Shown here piece after piece: positions 34,106 through 43,428 of a stretch of DNA of 64,000 nucleotides. The position numbers and the translations under genes are program-made. The notes under the pieces were generated by a model. It saw only the letters and a program-made list of their open reading frames with translations, had not been told where the DNA came from and did not search any database. Positions within the stretch are counted from its first letter, which is position 1, and every line of letters begins with the position of its first letter. Origin of the DNA: an uncultured Nioella sp. Its GTDB lineage: Bacteria; Pseudomonadota; Alphaproteobacteria; Rhodobacterales; Rhodobacteraceae. The stretch is taken from assembly GCA_947495575.1 (NCBI GenBank), contig CANLZL010000004.1, positions 1 through 64,000 of the forward strand. The letters run 5' to 3'.

Positions 34106-34269
34106 GCTGCGTTTCCCTTTTTAGAATTGCCCACAAAATGCGAAAGTTGTCCGGCGTAGCGTCGGCATCCAAACGTGCAATCGGGCACGCGCGCCATTGC
34201 GCGGTTTTCAACCGGCGCGCCTGCGGCTACAAGCGCCGGGATTGTTGTCGTCAGAAAGGTTCAGGGACC

Positions 34270-35349
34270 ATGACCCAGATCCAACCGCAGCCCGGAATTC
34301 TGGATATCGCGCTTTATAAAGGCGGGGCGTCCAAAATCGACGGTCAGGACACCGTGCTCAAGCTTAGCTCGAACGAAAACCCCGTCGGACCCAGCCCGAA
34401 AGCTATCGAAGCTATGGCTGCCGAGGCCGCCGCGATGCATCGCTACCCATCCACAGACCACGCCGAGTTGCGAGGCTCGATTGGAGAAATTCACGGGTTG
34501 AATCCCGACAGGATCATCTGCGGCGTCGGTTCGGATGAGATCATTACGTTTCTATGTCAGGCCTATGCCGGTCCCGGAGATGAGGTGCTATATACCGAGC
34601 ACGGGTTTGGCATGTACAAAATCTCGGCCCTCTCAGTTGGCGCGACGCCGGTTGTCGCGGCAGAGCGAAACCGTGTGGTTGATGTTGATCTCATTCTTGA
34701 GAAAGTGACTGACAAAACCCGCCTGGTTTTCTTTGCGAACCCGGCCAATCCCACGGGCACCATGATCGACATGGATGAAGTCGCGCGATTGGCAGATGGC
34801 CTGCCGGAAAGCTGCCTGCTGATCCTTGATGGCGCATATGCTGAATTTGTCGATGGGTTTGACGGGGGAGCCTCGCTGGTTGATACGCGCGAGAACGTCG
34901 TGATGACCCGCACCTTTTCCAAGATCTATGGGCTTGGCGGATTGCGTGTTGGTTGGGGATACGCACAGCGACCGATCATCGACGTTCTCAATCGTATTCG
35001 CGGGCCCTTCAATCTATCGAATATGGCACTGGCGGGGGCTACGGCCGCTGTTCGGGACCAGGAATTTGTCGAGGAATGCCGCCGCATAAACGCGGACGAA
35101 CGTGCGCGATTGGCTGGCGGACTGGCGCAAATGGGGTATCCCTCGGATGAAAGCCACACCAATTTCATTCTTGTGAGATTTGCCGATGAAGCGACGGCGC
35201 TGGCTGCGGACGCACACTTGAAGGCGAGCGGAATTATCCCACGTCTTGTTGCGGGTTATGGCTTTCCCAACGCTTTGCGGATTACAGTGGGCACCAAACC
35301 TGACGTGACCCTGGTGTTGGATGTCATGTCGCGCTTTGAGGCGAAGTAA
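34270..35349 (+). CDS. hisC: Histidinol-phosphate aminotransferase
   Basis: A 359-residue class I/II PLP aminotransferase with [19 protein letters not shown], the PLP-lysine in [18 protein letters not shown] and NFILVRF. It converts imidazole-acetol phosphate to histidinol phosphate, and in many bacteria also makes tyrosine and phenylalanine. The neighbour tyrC starts the base after the hisC stop, supporting an aromatic role. ATG 34270 has AGGGACC upstream at short spacing; the longer frame adds 44 unlikely residues. Confidence 0.94.
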   Translation: MTQIQPQPGILDIALYKGGASKIDGQDTVLKLSSNENPVGPSPKAIEAMAAEAAAMHRYPSTDHAELRGSIGEIHGLNPDRIICGVGSDEIITFLCQAYAGPGDEVLYTEHGFGMYKISALSVGATPVVAAERNRVVDVDLILEKVTDKTRLVFFANPANPTGTMIDMDEVARLADGLPESCLLILDGAYAEFVDGFDGGASLVDTRENVVMTRTFSKIYGLGGLRVGWGYAQRPIIDVLNRIRGPFNLSNMALAGATAAVRDQEFVEECRRINADERARLAGGLAQMGYPSDESHTNFILVRFADEATALAADAHLKASGIIPRLVAGYGFPNALRITVGTKPDVTLVLDVMSRFEAK

Positions 35350-36285
35350 ATGGGCGTGATCTACAAGAAAGTTGCCTTGATTGGCCTGGGCCTGATTGCA
35401 GGATCTATGGCCCATGCGATGCGCCGTGGCGGGCTTGCTGGCGAAATTGTTGGGTATGCCCGCTCACAGGAGACCCGTGATACCGCGCGCGAAATCGGAT
35501 TATGCGATCATGTTGCCGATAGCGCAGCCGCTGCGGTTGTGGGGGCCGATCTTGTGGTCTTGGCGGTACCTGTTGGCGCGATGGCGACCGTCGCCGCCGA
35601 AATCGCACCGGCATTGGCCCAGGGTGCCACAGTCACTGATGTGGGCAGTGTGAAAGCCGAAGTCATTGCCGCCGTCGCGCCGCATCTGCCAGACCATGTG
35701 CATTTTGTGCCCGGGCACCCGCTGGCCGGGACCGAACATTCCGGTCCGCGTTCTGGCTTTGCAGAGCTGTTCGAAGGCAAATACACACTTCTGACACCTG
35801 TAGATGGAACCGCGCCCGAGGCGGTCGCCAAATTGCGGGCCATGTGGCAAGGCTTTGGCGCGCTCATCGAGGAAATGGATGCCGAACATCATGACCTGGT
35901 TTTGGCGGTCACGTCACACACACCCCACCTGATCGCCTACACGATGGTAGGCGTTGCAGACCACTTGCGCCGGGTAACAGAAAGCGAAGTCATCAAGTAT
36001 TCCGCCGCTGGTTTTCGGGATTTCACCCGCATTGCGGCCTCAGATCCGACCATGTGGCGGGATGTGTTTCTGTCCAACAAAGAGGCGACCCTGGATATTC
36101 TGGGGCGTTTCACGGAAGAATTGTTTGTTCTGCAACGCGCAATTCGCATGGGCGACGGGGATGCGTTGTTTGAGTATTTCACCAAGACCCGCGCCATTCG
36201 TCGGGGCATTATCGAGGCCGGTCAGGATACCGACGCTCCGGATTTTGGCCGCGTCGCAGCAAAGCGCGAGGACGGTGCCGAATGA
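35350..36285 (+). CDS. tyrC: Prephenate/cyclohexadienyl (arogenate) dehydrogenase
   Basis: A 311-residue NAD(P)-dependent dehydrogenase for tyrosine synthesis. The Rossmann motif is GLGLIAGSMAHAMRRGG at the start. The substrate region has PGHPLAGTEHSGPRSGFAELF and the conserved AVTSHTPHLIAY, then SAAGFRDFTRIAASDP. It begins immediately after hisC, and its stop overlaps the start of the extensin-like gene (ATGA), so the three are probably one operon. Confidence 0.94.
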   Translation: MGVIYKKVALIGLGLIAGSMAHAMRRGGLAGEIVGYARSQETRDTAREIGLCDHVADSAAAAVVGADLVVLAVPVGAMATVAAEIAPALAQGATVTDVGSVKAEVIAAVAPHLPDHVHFVPGHPLAGTEHSGPRSGFAELFEGKYTLLTPVDGTAPEAVAKLRAMWQGFGALIEEMDAEHHDLVLAVTSHTPHLIAYTMVGVADHLRRVTESEVIKYSAAGFRDFTRIAASDPTMWRDVFLSNKEATLDILGRFTEELFVLQRAIRMGDGDALFEYFTKTRAIRRGIIEAGQDTDAPDFGRVAAKREDGAE

Positions 36286-37274
36286 GGCGGGGGCGCTTAG
36301 CCCTCTTGTTGAGTGTCGGCCTTGCCTTGCCGGTTTTTGCGGAAGCACCAGTAAGTTCGCTGCGACCCTTGGCCCGCCCCTTGCCCGCCCCGCAAAGCCC
36401 GGCCGATACTGTCATTGCGCCCTCTGGCCCGGTCGTCGTAACAATCCGAGCAACTGAACTTGCGCCAAACGTCTCGCGGCGTCCGCCGCCGCGTCCGGGC
36501 CCGCTGCATCAGACCACTCCAATTCCAGAGGCTCCAGTTGTGGCCAGCCTGCCGGATGAGGAAGAAAACGCGCCACGCCCGCCGCAAGGGCTGTTGGCTT
36601 TGCTCGGCGGGGGCAACCGGCGCAACCAGCCGGGCGTCACCGCTGTGTCGCAATCCTTGCGCCCGCTGTTTCGCCCAGATGGATTGGCGGAACGTGTCCG
36701 CACGGCGGCGATCCGAAATACCCCGTCATCCGTTGCGCAGCCCGGCCAGCGCGGCGCTCTTTGCGGGGATCGAGGCATTATTGGGGATCGCCTGACACCA
36801 ATCACCGGTCGGATCAATGGTTGCGGGATATCCAGCCCCATTCGCGTGCGTGAGATCGACGGGATCACGCTGAGTTCCCCGGCAACAATCAACTGCGACA
36901 CGGCGCAGGCCGTGCAGGAGTGGCTTGAAGAAACGGTAATCCCAGAAGTTGGAAATCGCGGAGGAGGGGTCGCCAGTCTGCGGGTTGTCGCCTCTTACTC
37001 CTGCCGGACAAGAAACAGTCAGCCAGGGGCACGCCTGTCCGAACATGCTTTGGGGAACGCCATCGATATCGCTGGAATTGGATTGGTGAATGGCTCAGAA
37101 ATCTCTGTACTGAGGGATTGGGGTCAGGGACGTGAGGGACGTATTCTGCGCAACCTGCACCAAGGCGCGTGCGGAACTTTCGGCACTGTTCTTGGACCTG
37201 AATCGGACAGGTTTCACCGAGACCACTTTCACTTCGACGTCGCCGCCTATCGCAGCGGAGCCTATTGTCGTTAG
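36282..37274 (+). CDS. Extensin-like-domain exported protein
   Basis: A 330-residue protein with a signal peptide (LALLLSVGLALPVFAEA). A proline-rich linker spans about 25-100, and the Extensin-like_C domain is at about 155-330. Motifs are CGISSPIRVREIDG, SEHALGNAIDIAGI and DRFHRDHFHFDVA, the His/Asp pattern of peptidase-like M15/LAS folds, so a zinc-dependent cell-wall hydrolase is a reasonable inference. It overlaps the tyrC stop by four bases and meets the DUF2125 gene head-on. Confidence 0.88.
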   Translation: MRRGRLALLLSVGLALPVFAEAPVSSLRPLARPLPAPQSPADTVIAPSGPVVVTIRATELAPNVSRRPPPRPGPLHQTTPIPEAPVVASLPDEEENAPRPPQGLLALLGGGNRRNQPGVTAVSQSLRPLFRPDGLAERVRTAAIRNTPSSVAQPGQRGALCGDRGIIGDRLTPITGRINGCGISSPIRVREIDGITLSSPATINCDTAQAVQEWLEETVIPEVGNRGGGVASLRVVASYSCRTRNSQPGARLSEHALGNAIDIAGIGLVNGSEISVLRDWGQGREGRILRNLHQGACGTFGTVLGPESDRFHRDHFHFDVAAYRSGAYCR

Positions 37275-38272
37275 CGCAAGATGAAAACCGGGGCGGGCCC
37301 AAGCGGGATCGGGCCGAGGTAGACCTGACCGTCTTCAAAGCCAAGAGTGGTGTCGATGTCTTCCGGGCGCCCGCTTAGGCCGGCGATCAGAGACAGGCCA
37401 GTTTCGAGCGTTCCGCGAAAAGCCTCGGGTATGGCGCCTGCATTGACACCAAGGGCCACCATATCGCGCCAGTTCTGGGCCCGGACAGTCATTTCGCCGG
37501 TTGGAATGCCATTGGCATCAACATCCAGATCACCTGATGCGCGCAATGCAAGATCGCCCCAGGTTGCGTTGAGTTCGGCCAGTTCGATGCGGGTGATCGC
37601 GGGGCGGGATTGTTCCAAGGCGCTTAGGTCCCAATCGCGCGCAAATCCCATGACGCCATTGATTGTGAAGGTCTCAATGCGCTCAGGCAAAACACCGGCG
37701 GGGTCCAGCATGCGCAAAACATCACCCGCAGGTGTATACCCGGTAGCCCTCAGATCGATCTCATAACGGGCTGCATCACCTTCTTCTCTGGTTATGATCG
37801 CATTCGCAGCTTCGACTTCGCTGCTCCATCCGAAATCGCTGCGCACTATCAGGCTCTGAATGGTCGCTTCCGCGCTGTCGATGGCGAAATTTGCACCCGG
37901 CTGCACTTGTAGCCTTGCTTCTGTTTTCATGGACTGCAGGTCAAGCGTTTCAAACGGCGTCGCCAATTGATGCGCTTCTGGCCAGGTCGCAGTCACGTTG
38001 TGCGGTTGATAGCTGGGTTGAGCGATATGGAACACCGGCGCTTGCCATGCCCAGCCCGTAAATGGGTCGGCAAGGTCCAACCCCGTGATCTCAGTATTAA
38101 AACGGACCGGATAACCGGTGGTTGCGATGTTGTCATACGCCACAACCCAACCAGCAGCCTCTTGTTGGGTCAGCCATGCGCCAATCACACGCTCGGTCGC
38201 CAATGACCCCAATAGCCAGACAACCGACCATATCGTTGCCATGATCCCGATGACCCAGGCCCAGATTTTCAT
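37271..38272 (-). CDS. DUF2125 family exported protein
   Basis: A 333-residue protein with an N-terminal hydrophobic segment (about 3-25, WAWVIGIMATIWSVVWLLGSL), either a signal or an anchor. The DUF2125 body is beta-rich: GWVVAYDNIATTGYPVRFNTEITGL at the start, then repeated strand segments, and the end LGFEDGQVYLGPIPLGPAP. The family is alphaproteobacterial with no known function; it resembles AsmA-like lipid carriers in having long beta sheets. ATG 38272 starts MKIWAWV; earlier starts lie in the divergent chaC gene. Confidence 0.88.
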   Translation of the reverse strand: MKIWAWVIGIMATIWSVVWLLGSLATERVIGAWLTQQEAAGWVVAYDNIATTGYPVRFNTEITGLDLADPFTGWAWQAPVFHIAQPSYQPHNVTATWPEAHQLATPFETLDLQSMKTEARLQVQPGANFAIDSAEATIQSLIVRSDFGWSSEVEAANAIITREEGDAARYEIDLRATGYTPAGDVLRMLDPAGVLPERIETFTINGVMGFARDWDLSALEQSRPAITRIELAELNATWGDLALRASGDLDVDANGIPTGEMTVRAQNWRDMVALGVNAGAIPEAFRGTLETGLSLIAGLSGRPEDIDTTLGFEDGQVYLGPIPLGPAPVFILR

Positions 38273-38340
38273 CGCCGCGATTCCCCTGTTTCCTTGCCCG
38301 CACGCTCTGCATATACGGGGAGGAACACAAGAGGCCAGCA

Positions 38341-38886
38341 ATGTTGATCGAAAACGGATTTTGGGTATTTGGATACGGGTCCCTGATGTGGAACCCCGGA
38401 TTTGAAGTTGCCGAGCGCAAAGTAGCGCGTCTGCCGGGCTGGCACCGGTCCTTTTGCATGTCGTCAATTCACCATCGTGGAACCGTAAAAAGCCCCGGTT
38501 TGGTGCTTGCCCTTGATGCCTCTGATCATGCCCATTGCGATGGGGTCGCCTTCCGCGTCGATGCCGCGCACGCGCCCAAAACCATCGACCTTTTGCGCGA
38601 ACGTGAGTTGATCTCCTCGGCCTATTTGGAGGAAGTGCATGAAATCGAGTTTCGTGATGGCGGGCGCGATGAGGCCGTGACTTATGTGATCGATCGACAT
38701 CACGAGCAATATGTGGCCGGAATGGCGTTGGAAGATCAGGCGCAGATCATTGCTCGCGCCGTTGGCGGACGTGGTCCAAACGATGAATACCTCTATAACA
38801 CGGCGTCCCACCTGGCCGAGCTTGGGCTGGCCGATGTAGAGATGGATTGGCTGGTTGCCCGCGTGCGTGAATTGAAATCACAGTGA
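38341..38886 (+). CDS. chaC: Gamma-glutamylcyclotransferase, ChaC type
   Basis: A 181-residue ChaC-family enzyme that cleaves the gamma-glutamyl group of glutathione to 5-oxoproline and Cys-Gly. The nucleotide-like turn is VFGYGSLMWNPGFE (residues about 9-22). WHRSFCMSSIHHRG and GVAFRVD are typical. The catalytic glutamate is in the RERELISSAYLE segment. The length fits the bacterial group. It is divergent from DUF2125 with 68 bases between. Confidence 0.9.
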   Translation: MLIENGFWVFGYGSLMWNPGFEVAERKVARLPGWHRSFCMSSIHHRGTVKSPGLVLALDASDHAHCDGVAFRVDAAHAPKTIDLLRERELISSAYLEEVHEIEFRDGGRDEAVTYVIDRHHEQYVAGMALEDQAQIIARAVGGRGPNDEYLYNTASHLAELGLADVEMDWLVARVRELKSQ

Positions 38887-38958
38887 TTGCGCGGAAAACT
38901 TGGCAGACCCCACTAAGACAGGTAGGGTGCCAATCAAAGAAACGGCAGGCATGAACCG

Positions 38959-40200
38959 GTGACGAGCAGAGCAGACGCGCCTCGATTTACGCAACCTATC
39001 CGTCAGATCGCAATCATGTTGATGGTTTGCGCGCTGGTGGCTTTTGGCACGTTTTTTGTTTTTCCAAGCGTTGCACCCGTTTTCCTTGCCAATACATTCC
39101 TGAACGGAACCATTTTCCTTGTCTTTATCGCCGGCGTTCTGGCGTGTTTCTGGCAGGTGGTTCAGCTCTTTTCATCCATTTCCTGGATCGAAGAGATCGC
39201 CTCTGGTGCTGAAGATACCGGCATCAAGCCGCCGCGCCTGCTGGCAGCGTTGACCGGGATATTCCAGGCACGCGGATCGCGCCTGCAACTGACGTCTGCA
39301 TCATCGCGATCGGTGTTAGACAGCGTCGGCGCGCGGATGGAAGAGGCGCGTGACATCACGCGCTATATCACCAACCTACTGATTTTCTTAGGACTATTGG
39401 GCACTTTCTACGGTCTGGCCGTGACAGTTCCCGCCGTTGTCGAGACCATCCGGTCCCTGCAACCTTCGGCAGATGAAAGCGGAATCGAAGTCTTTTCTCG
39501 CCTGATGGGCGGCTTGGAAGAGCAATTGGGCGGCATGGGCACGGCCTTTGCGTCATCGCTTCTGGGGCTTGCCGGATCGCTGGTTGTGGGGCTGCTGGAG
39601 CTCTTCGCCGGGCATGGGCAAAACCGTTTCTACCGGGAAATGGAGGAATGGCTGTCGACGATCACGCGCGTAAGCTTTTCTTCTGGCGACGGAGAGGGTG
39701 GCGGCGTCGATAAGGCAGCAATTGCCACGGTTCTGGACCATATGGTCGATCAAATGGATACGCTGCAAAGCCTTTTCTCGCAGTCAGAAGCCCGTCATGC
39801 CGAAACTGAAAACCGGATGGGCGAGATTGCAGATGTGCTTGATAATCTTGCAGAACGGTTAGGGCCTGGGCAGGTCGGGGCGACCGAACGCTTGGCCGCG
39901 GCACAGGAACGGCTATCTGAAGTTCTTTCTGCGACCACTGGTGAAAGCGGGATCGATGCCGAAAGCCGAATGAGATTACGCTCGATCGACGTTCAGCTGT
40001 TGAAGATCTTTGAGGAAATCGGGGCCTCACGTCAGGACGAGGTCGGCGCGCTGAGACAGGATCTGGGCGAGTTGACGGCGGCACTTCGGGAATTGACCCG
40101 CACCGCGTCGCAACCGCGCCCGGCGCCGCGTAGGCCTGTGCGTAACCGGCCGGGCAATCCGGGCGGACCTGAGGGCGACGGACCGCCGCAAGAGGGCTGA
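38959..40200 (+). CDS. MotA/TolQ/ExbB-like proton-channel protein
   Basis: A 413-residue membrane protein with four predicted helices at about 18-36, 48-70, 137-157 and 194-217. The TM3 region NLLIFLGLLGTFYGLAVTVPAVV has the IGLLGTVxGx signature of ExbB/TolQ/MotA. TM4 is TAFASSLLGLAGSLVVGLLE. A cytoplasmic coiled part follows (about 255-360), then a Pro/Arg-rich tail. The start codon is GTG at 38959. The next gene starts after three bases and supplies the OmpA partner, so the two form one stator-like complex. It is unlike ordinary ExbB (about 230 residues) because of its long C-terminal part. Confidence 0.85.
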   Translation: MTSRADAPRFTQPIRQIAIMLMVCALVAFGTFFVFPSVAPVFLANTFLNGTIFLVFIAGVLACFWQVVQLFSSISWIEEIASGAEDTGIKPPRLLAALTGIFQARGSRLQLTSASSRSVLDSVGARMEEARDITRYITNLLIFLGLLGTFYGLAVTVPAVVETIRSLQPSADESGIEVFSRLMGGLEEQLGGMGTAFASSLLGLAGSLVVGLLELFAGHGQNRFYREMEEWLSTITRVSFSSGDGEGGGVDKAAIATVLDHMVDQMDTLQSLFSQSEARHAETENRMGEIADVLDNLAERLGPGQVGATERLAAAQERLSEVLSATTGESGIDAESRMRLRSIDVQLLKIFEEIGASRQDEVGALRQDLGELTAALRELTRTASQPRPAPRRPVRNRPGNPGGPEGDGPPQEG

Positions 40201-40203
40201 TCC

Positions 40204-42807
40204 ATGGCCTTTCACCGCCGCGCCAATAACCGATTTACCGCCTCGATCTGGCCGGGCTTCGTGGATGCCATTACCGCGATGTTGATGGTGATGATCTTCG
40301 TTTTGACGATCTTCATGATCGTGCAATTCGTGTTGTCAGAAACCATCAACAATCAAGATGATGAACTTAATGAGCTAAATGCGCAGCTCAACCAATTGGC
40401 GACAACGCTCGGGTTGGAACAAAGCCGTGCTGCCGCGTTGGAGCAGCGGGTGGCCACACTTGGTGGGGCATTGTCTGAGACCGAAGCGGAGTTGGAGCTG
40501 CAAAACGCCCTTGTTGCGGCGCTCACGGCCCAATCCGAAGATCAGGCGGTGCGGATTGCAGATTTCGAGGCACAGGTGGCATCCCTTATAGCTGCCAATT
40601 CGGATTTATCAGCGGAACGTGACGCGGCGCAGGCTGAGATTGAAACCCGGATTTCTGAGGCCGAAGCCCTGCAACTGGCGCTTGCGACCGCCCGGGATGA
40701 AATTGACGAAGCTGCAGAAGCGGCGCGATTGGCGGCGGCACAACGCGAGGTGCTGGACGCGTTAATCGCAGATTTGCAGAGCGAGGCCGAGGATCAGGCA
40801 GCCAGTTTGGCATCCGCGCTGGCCGCGCTGCAAGCGCAGGAAGAAACCTCTGCCAGTTTAGAAACCGACCTTGCCACCGCACTTGCCGCGCTTGGGGAGG
40901 CAGAGGGCGTTTCAGAGGATCTGCGTGATCGCATTTCAGTTCTTGAAGGGGAATTAAACAGCGAAGAAGCGGCGCGTTTGGCAGAAGCGGCGGCGGCACA
41001 GGCCCTTCGCGAGCGTCTGGAAAACACCGAGGCTCAGCTGAGCGATCAAGAGGCTGCACGTCTGGCCGAAGCCGCAGCAGCGGCCGCGCTGCGGGCCCGC
41101 TTGGAAGAGGCGGATGCTGAGCTTACCGCCATGGCCTTGGCATTGGAAGAACGCCGTCGCGAAGCAGAAGACACCCTGACATTGCTGGCCGCGGCCGATC
41201 AGGCGCGTGAGGATTTCGCGGCGCGCCTGGCGGCAGCCATCGCGCTTAATGAGGCGTCGGATGCCGAAATATCGGACTTGCAGGTTCAATTGCAGGCCGC
41301 CACAGAAGAAGCGAGCCAGCTGTCGGATTTGGAGGCGCAACTGGTCTTGGCCTTGGCGGCCCGTGCACAGGACGCAGCCGCCCTTGCCAATCGAAATGCA
41401 GAGTTGGACGCGGTGCGCGAAGCTTTGGTCGGGGCCGAAGCGCTTGCCAGCGGACGGGCCTCTGAAATGAGCGTGCTGGAGGCAGAATTGGCCCGGGCCC
41501 TGGCGCGCCTGACGCAAGCCGAGACTGAAAATGCGGCGCGCATTGCAGGGCTGGAAAACGAGCTTGCTGAAGCCGAAGCCGCGATGATCGCAACCACTGC
41601 TGAGGCCGAAGCCGCGCAAAACTCTCTGACTGTCCTAGAGGCAGAACTGGCCGCAGCCCTTGCCCGGGCGCAGGATCAAGAAGACAGGGACGCGGAACGC
41701 ATTGGCGGGATGCAAGAACAATTGGGGTTGGCACAAGCGCAAACAGCCGCTGCCGTGGAGGCGCTGATTGCCAACCAATCGGCTTTGACATCTTTGGAGG
41801 CGGAACTGGCGCAGGCCTTGCTGGATCTTGCAACCGCTGAGCGTGAAGCGGCCGATCGCATCGCACAGTTGCAGAGTGAACTTGAAGCCGCAGAAACAGC
41901 CCGAGAAAACAATGCACAGGAAACCGGGATTGCCCTAAGCGCACTGGAAGCAGAGCTGGCGGCAGCCCTTACCGCGCAGGCGCTTGCCCAGGCAGAACTG
42001 TCTGAGTTGAGCGACGCAGAAGAACGTGCGGCCCTGTTGGCGCAGGCAAATCTTGAGTTGGAACGAAACGCCGAGGCGGCCTCGGCCGACAGTCAGCGGG
42101 AAATCGCGCTCTTAAACCAGCAGGTGACAGCATTGCGGACGCAACTGGCGGAGTTGCAAGGATTGCTGAATGCGTCTCAGGCGGCAGATGCGGCCGCGCA
42201 GGTGCAGGTTGAAACCCTTGGTGCCGATCTGAATGCAGCGCTGGCCCGTTTGGCGTCCGAAGAAAGCGCCCGGGCCGAAGCAGAGGCCGAAGCGCGCCGT
42301 TTGGCCGAAGCCGAAGCAGAACGGCAGCGGGCGGAAGCCGAAGAACTGGAGAGCTATAGATCAGAGTTTTTTGGTCGCCTGCGGGAATTGTTGGAAGGGC
42401 GTGACGGCGTTCAGATCGTCGGAGACAGGTTCATATTCTCGTCAGAGGTTTTGTTTGAAACGGGGTCTGCGGATCTGGCGGATGAAGGACGCCTACAAAT
42501 CGCCAATGTTGCATCGCTTCTCCAGGAAGTAGCGGATGATATCCCTGACACAATTGACTGGATAATTCGCGTCGACGGGCACACCGATGACGTGCAGATC
42601 CGCCCCGGAGCAGAGTTCGCCAATAATTGGGAGTTGAGCCAGGCGCGAGCGCTGTCTGTCGTGCTTTATATGAGCGAAGAATTGGGGATTGAGCCGTTTC
42701 GCCTGGCTGCAACCGGATTTGGCGAATACCGCCCGATCAACCCGGCGGATACGGATGAAGCCCGTGCACAAAACCGTCGGATCGAGTTGAAACTGACCGA
42801 GCGGTGA
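40204..42807 (+). CDS. MotB/OmpA-domain protein with very long coiled coil
   Basis: An 867-residue protein. An N-terminal membrane helix (about 18-43) holds an Asp (D21 in WPGFVDAITAML), placed as the proton-carrying Asp of MotB/ZorB. Residues about 45-715 are an Ala/Glu/Leu-rich coiled coil with internal repeats. The C-terminal OmpA/MotB peptidoglycan-binding domain (about 716-867) has RVDGHTDDVQI, NNWELSQARAL, GFGEYRPINPADT and NRRIELKL. It directly follows the ExbB-like gene. The layout is that of a B-subunit of an ion-driven motor anchored to the wall, but the coil is far longer than in known B-subunits. Confidence 0.88.
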   Translation: MAFHRRANNRFTASIWPGFVDAITAMLMVMIFVLTIFMIVQFVLSETINNQDDELNELNAQLNQLATTLGLEQSRAAALEQRVATLGGALSETEAELELQNALVAALTAQSEDQAVRIADFEAQVASLIAANSDLSAERDAAQAEIETRISEAEALQLALATARDEIDEAAEAARLAAAQREVLDALIADLQSEAEDQAASLASALAALQAQEETSASLETDLATALAALGEAEGVSEDLRDRISVLEGELNSEEAARLAEAAAAQALRERLENTEAQLSDQEAARLAEAAAAAALRARLEEADAELTAMALALEERRREAEDTLTLLAAADQAREDFAARLAAAIALNEASDAEISDLQVQLQAATEEASQLSDLEAQLVLALAARAQDAAALANRNAELDAVREALVGAEALASGRASEMSVLEAELARALARLTQAETENAARIAGLENELAEAEAAMIATTAEAEAAQNSLTVLEAELAAALARAQDQEDRDAERIGGMQEQLGLAQAQTAAAVEALIANQSALTSLEAELAQALLDLATAEREAADRIAQLQSELEAAETARENNAQETGIALSALEAELAAALTAQALAQAELSELSDAEERAALLAQANLELERNAEAASADSQREIALLNQQVTALRTQLAELQGLLNASQAADAAAQVQVETLGADLNAALARLASEESARAEAEAEARRLAEAEAERQRAEAEELESYRSEFFGRLRELLEGRDGVQIVGDRFIFSSEVLFETGSADLADEGRLQIANVASLLQEVADDIPDTIDWIIRVDGHTDDVQIRPGAEFANNWELSQARALSVVLYMSEELGIEPFRLAATGFGEYRPINPADTDEARAQNRRIELKLTER

Positions 42808-42847
42808 GTAATTCGGCGGCGTCACAGCGCTTTCGCGCGCTGACCGT

Positions 42848-42900
42848 CGCGGGGGGATGCTCGCCCCGCACCCCTCTGGGGTTTCTTCACAAAGAAGAAG
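42848..42900 (-). repeat. Dispersed double-hairpin intergenic repeat, copy A
   Basis: On the minus strand it reads CTTCTTCTTTG..., then an inverted CCCC-AGA-GGGG arm and a GCGGGG/CCCCGC arm. It is about 85% identical over 53 bases to copy B at 59367-59419. It lies between the motor operon and the cupin gene. It resembles small non-coding REP-like elements of Roseobacter genomes. Confidence 0.7.
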
Positions 42901-42905
42901 GGACT

Positions 42906-43301
42906 TTAGTCTTTCGCGGGTGGTGAAATATCGACGCCAAACCACGTAAATTCGGTTTTGCTGGAATTGACCCAGCCGTGATTTGCATTTGGTGGGAAGA
43001 GGATGAGGTCTCCTGCGGCAAATGCGATGCGATCAACCTCTGCATCCTCAGAATTGTGGAGCGTCAGGTACCCTTCTCCGGATAGAACATACATAGCGTA
43101 ATCTTTTGGGCCCGCATGTGGCGGTACCGTTGCGCCCGGCGCCACTGTTCCGCGGGCAAAGCTCATACCGAAATCGGCGCGGTCTGCCAAAATGGCGTAG
43201 TCTATTTGTAGCCCCTCTATTGGCTCTGCTGTTGCAGCGGGACGTGACGTGCAGGTCAGGCTTTCGCCTCTGATCTCGGGGGTCAGGATATTTCCGGCCA
43301 T
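42906..43301 (-). CDS. Cupin-domain protein
   Basis: A 131-residue single cupin. The first motif is around TVPPHAGPKDYAMYVLSGEGYL and the second around GDLILFPPNANHGWVN. The metal-binding His pair is partly present (PPHAGP and NANHGW), so metal binding is possible. The function is unknown. It lies upstream of copy A of the repeat and downstream of the clpA terminator. Confidence 0.82.
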   Translation of the reverse strand: MAGNILTPEIRGESLTCTSRPAATAEPIEGLQIDYAILADRADFGMSFARGTVAPGATVPPHAGPKDYAMYVLSGEGYLTLHNSEDAEVDRIAFAAGDLILFPPNANHGWVNSSKTEFTWFGVDISPPAKD

Positions 43302-43372
43302 GAGGACCTCTCCTCTTTCAAGTGTTATATATAAAAATAGCTTTTAAATTTGAAAAATAGCAAGGTGAAAAA

Positions 43373-43406
43373 AAAACGCCCCTGATGCAAAAGCATGGGG
43401 CGTTTT
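43373..43406 (-). terminator. clpA terminator
   Basis: A stem AAAACGCCCC/GGGGCGTTTT (43373-43382, 43397-43406) with an inner ATGC/GCAT helix gives a strong hairpin. It is followed on the minus strand by a long T-run (complement of the A-run 43368-43376). It lies 23 bases after the clpA stop. Confidence 0.88.
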
Positions 43407-43428
43407 CGATTATCTTCGGAAGGCGCCG

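Noticed and set aside
40586-41944. Long antisense frames across the coiled-coil gene
   Set aside because: They are shadows caused by the Ala/Glu-rich repeated codons and show no family sequence.
38959-42807. Zorya anti-phage system (ZorA/ZorB)
   Set aside because: The pair has the same motor logic, but in Zorya the long tail is on the ZorA side in the cytoplasm and ZorC/D or ZorE effectors follow. Here the coil is on the OmpA partner, and the flanking genes are chaC and a cupin.
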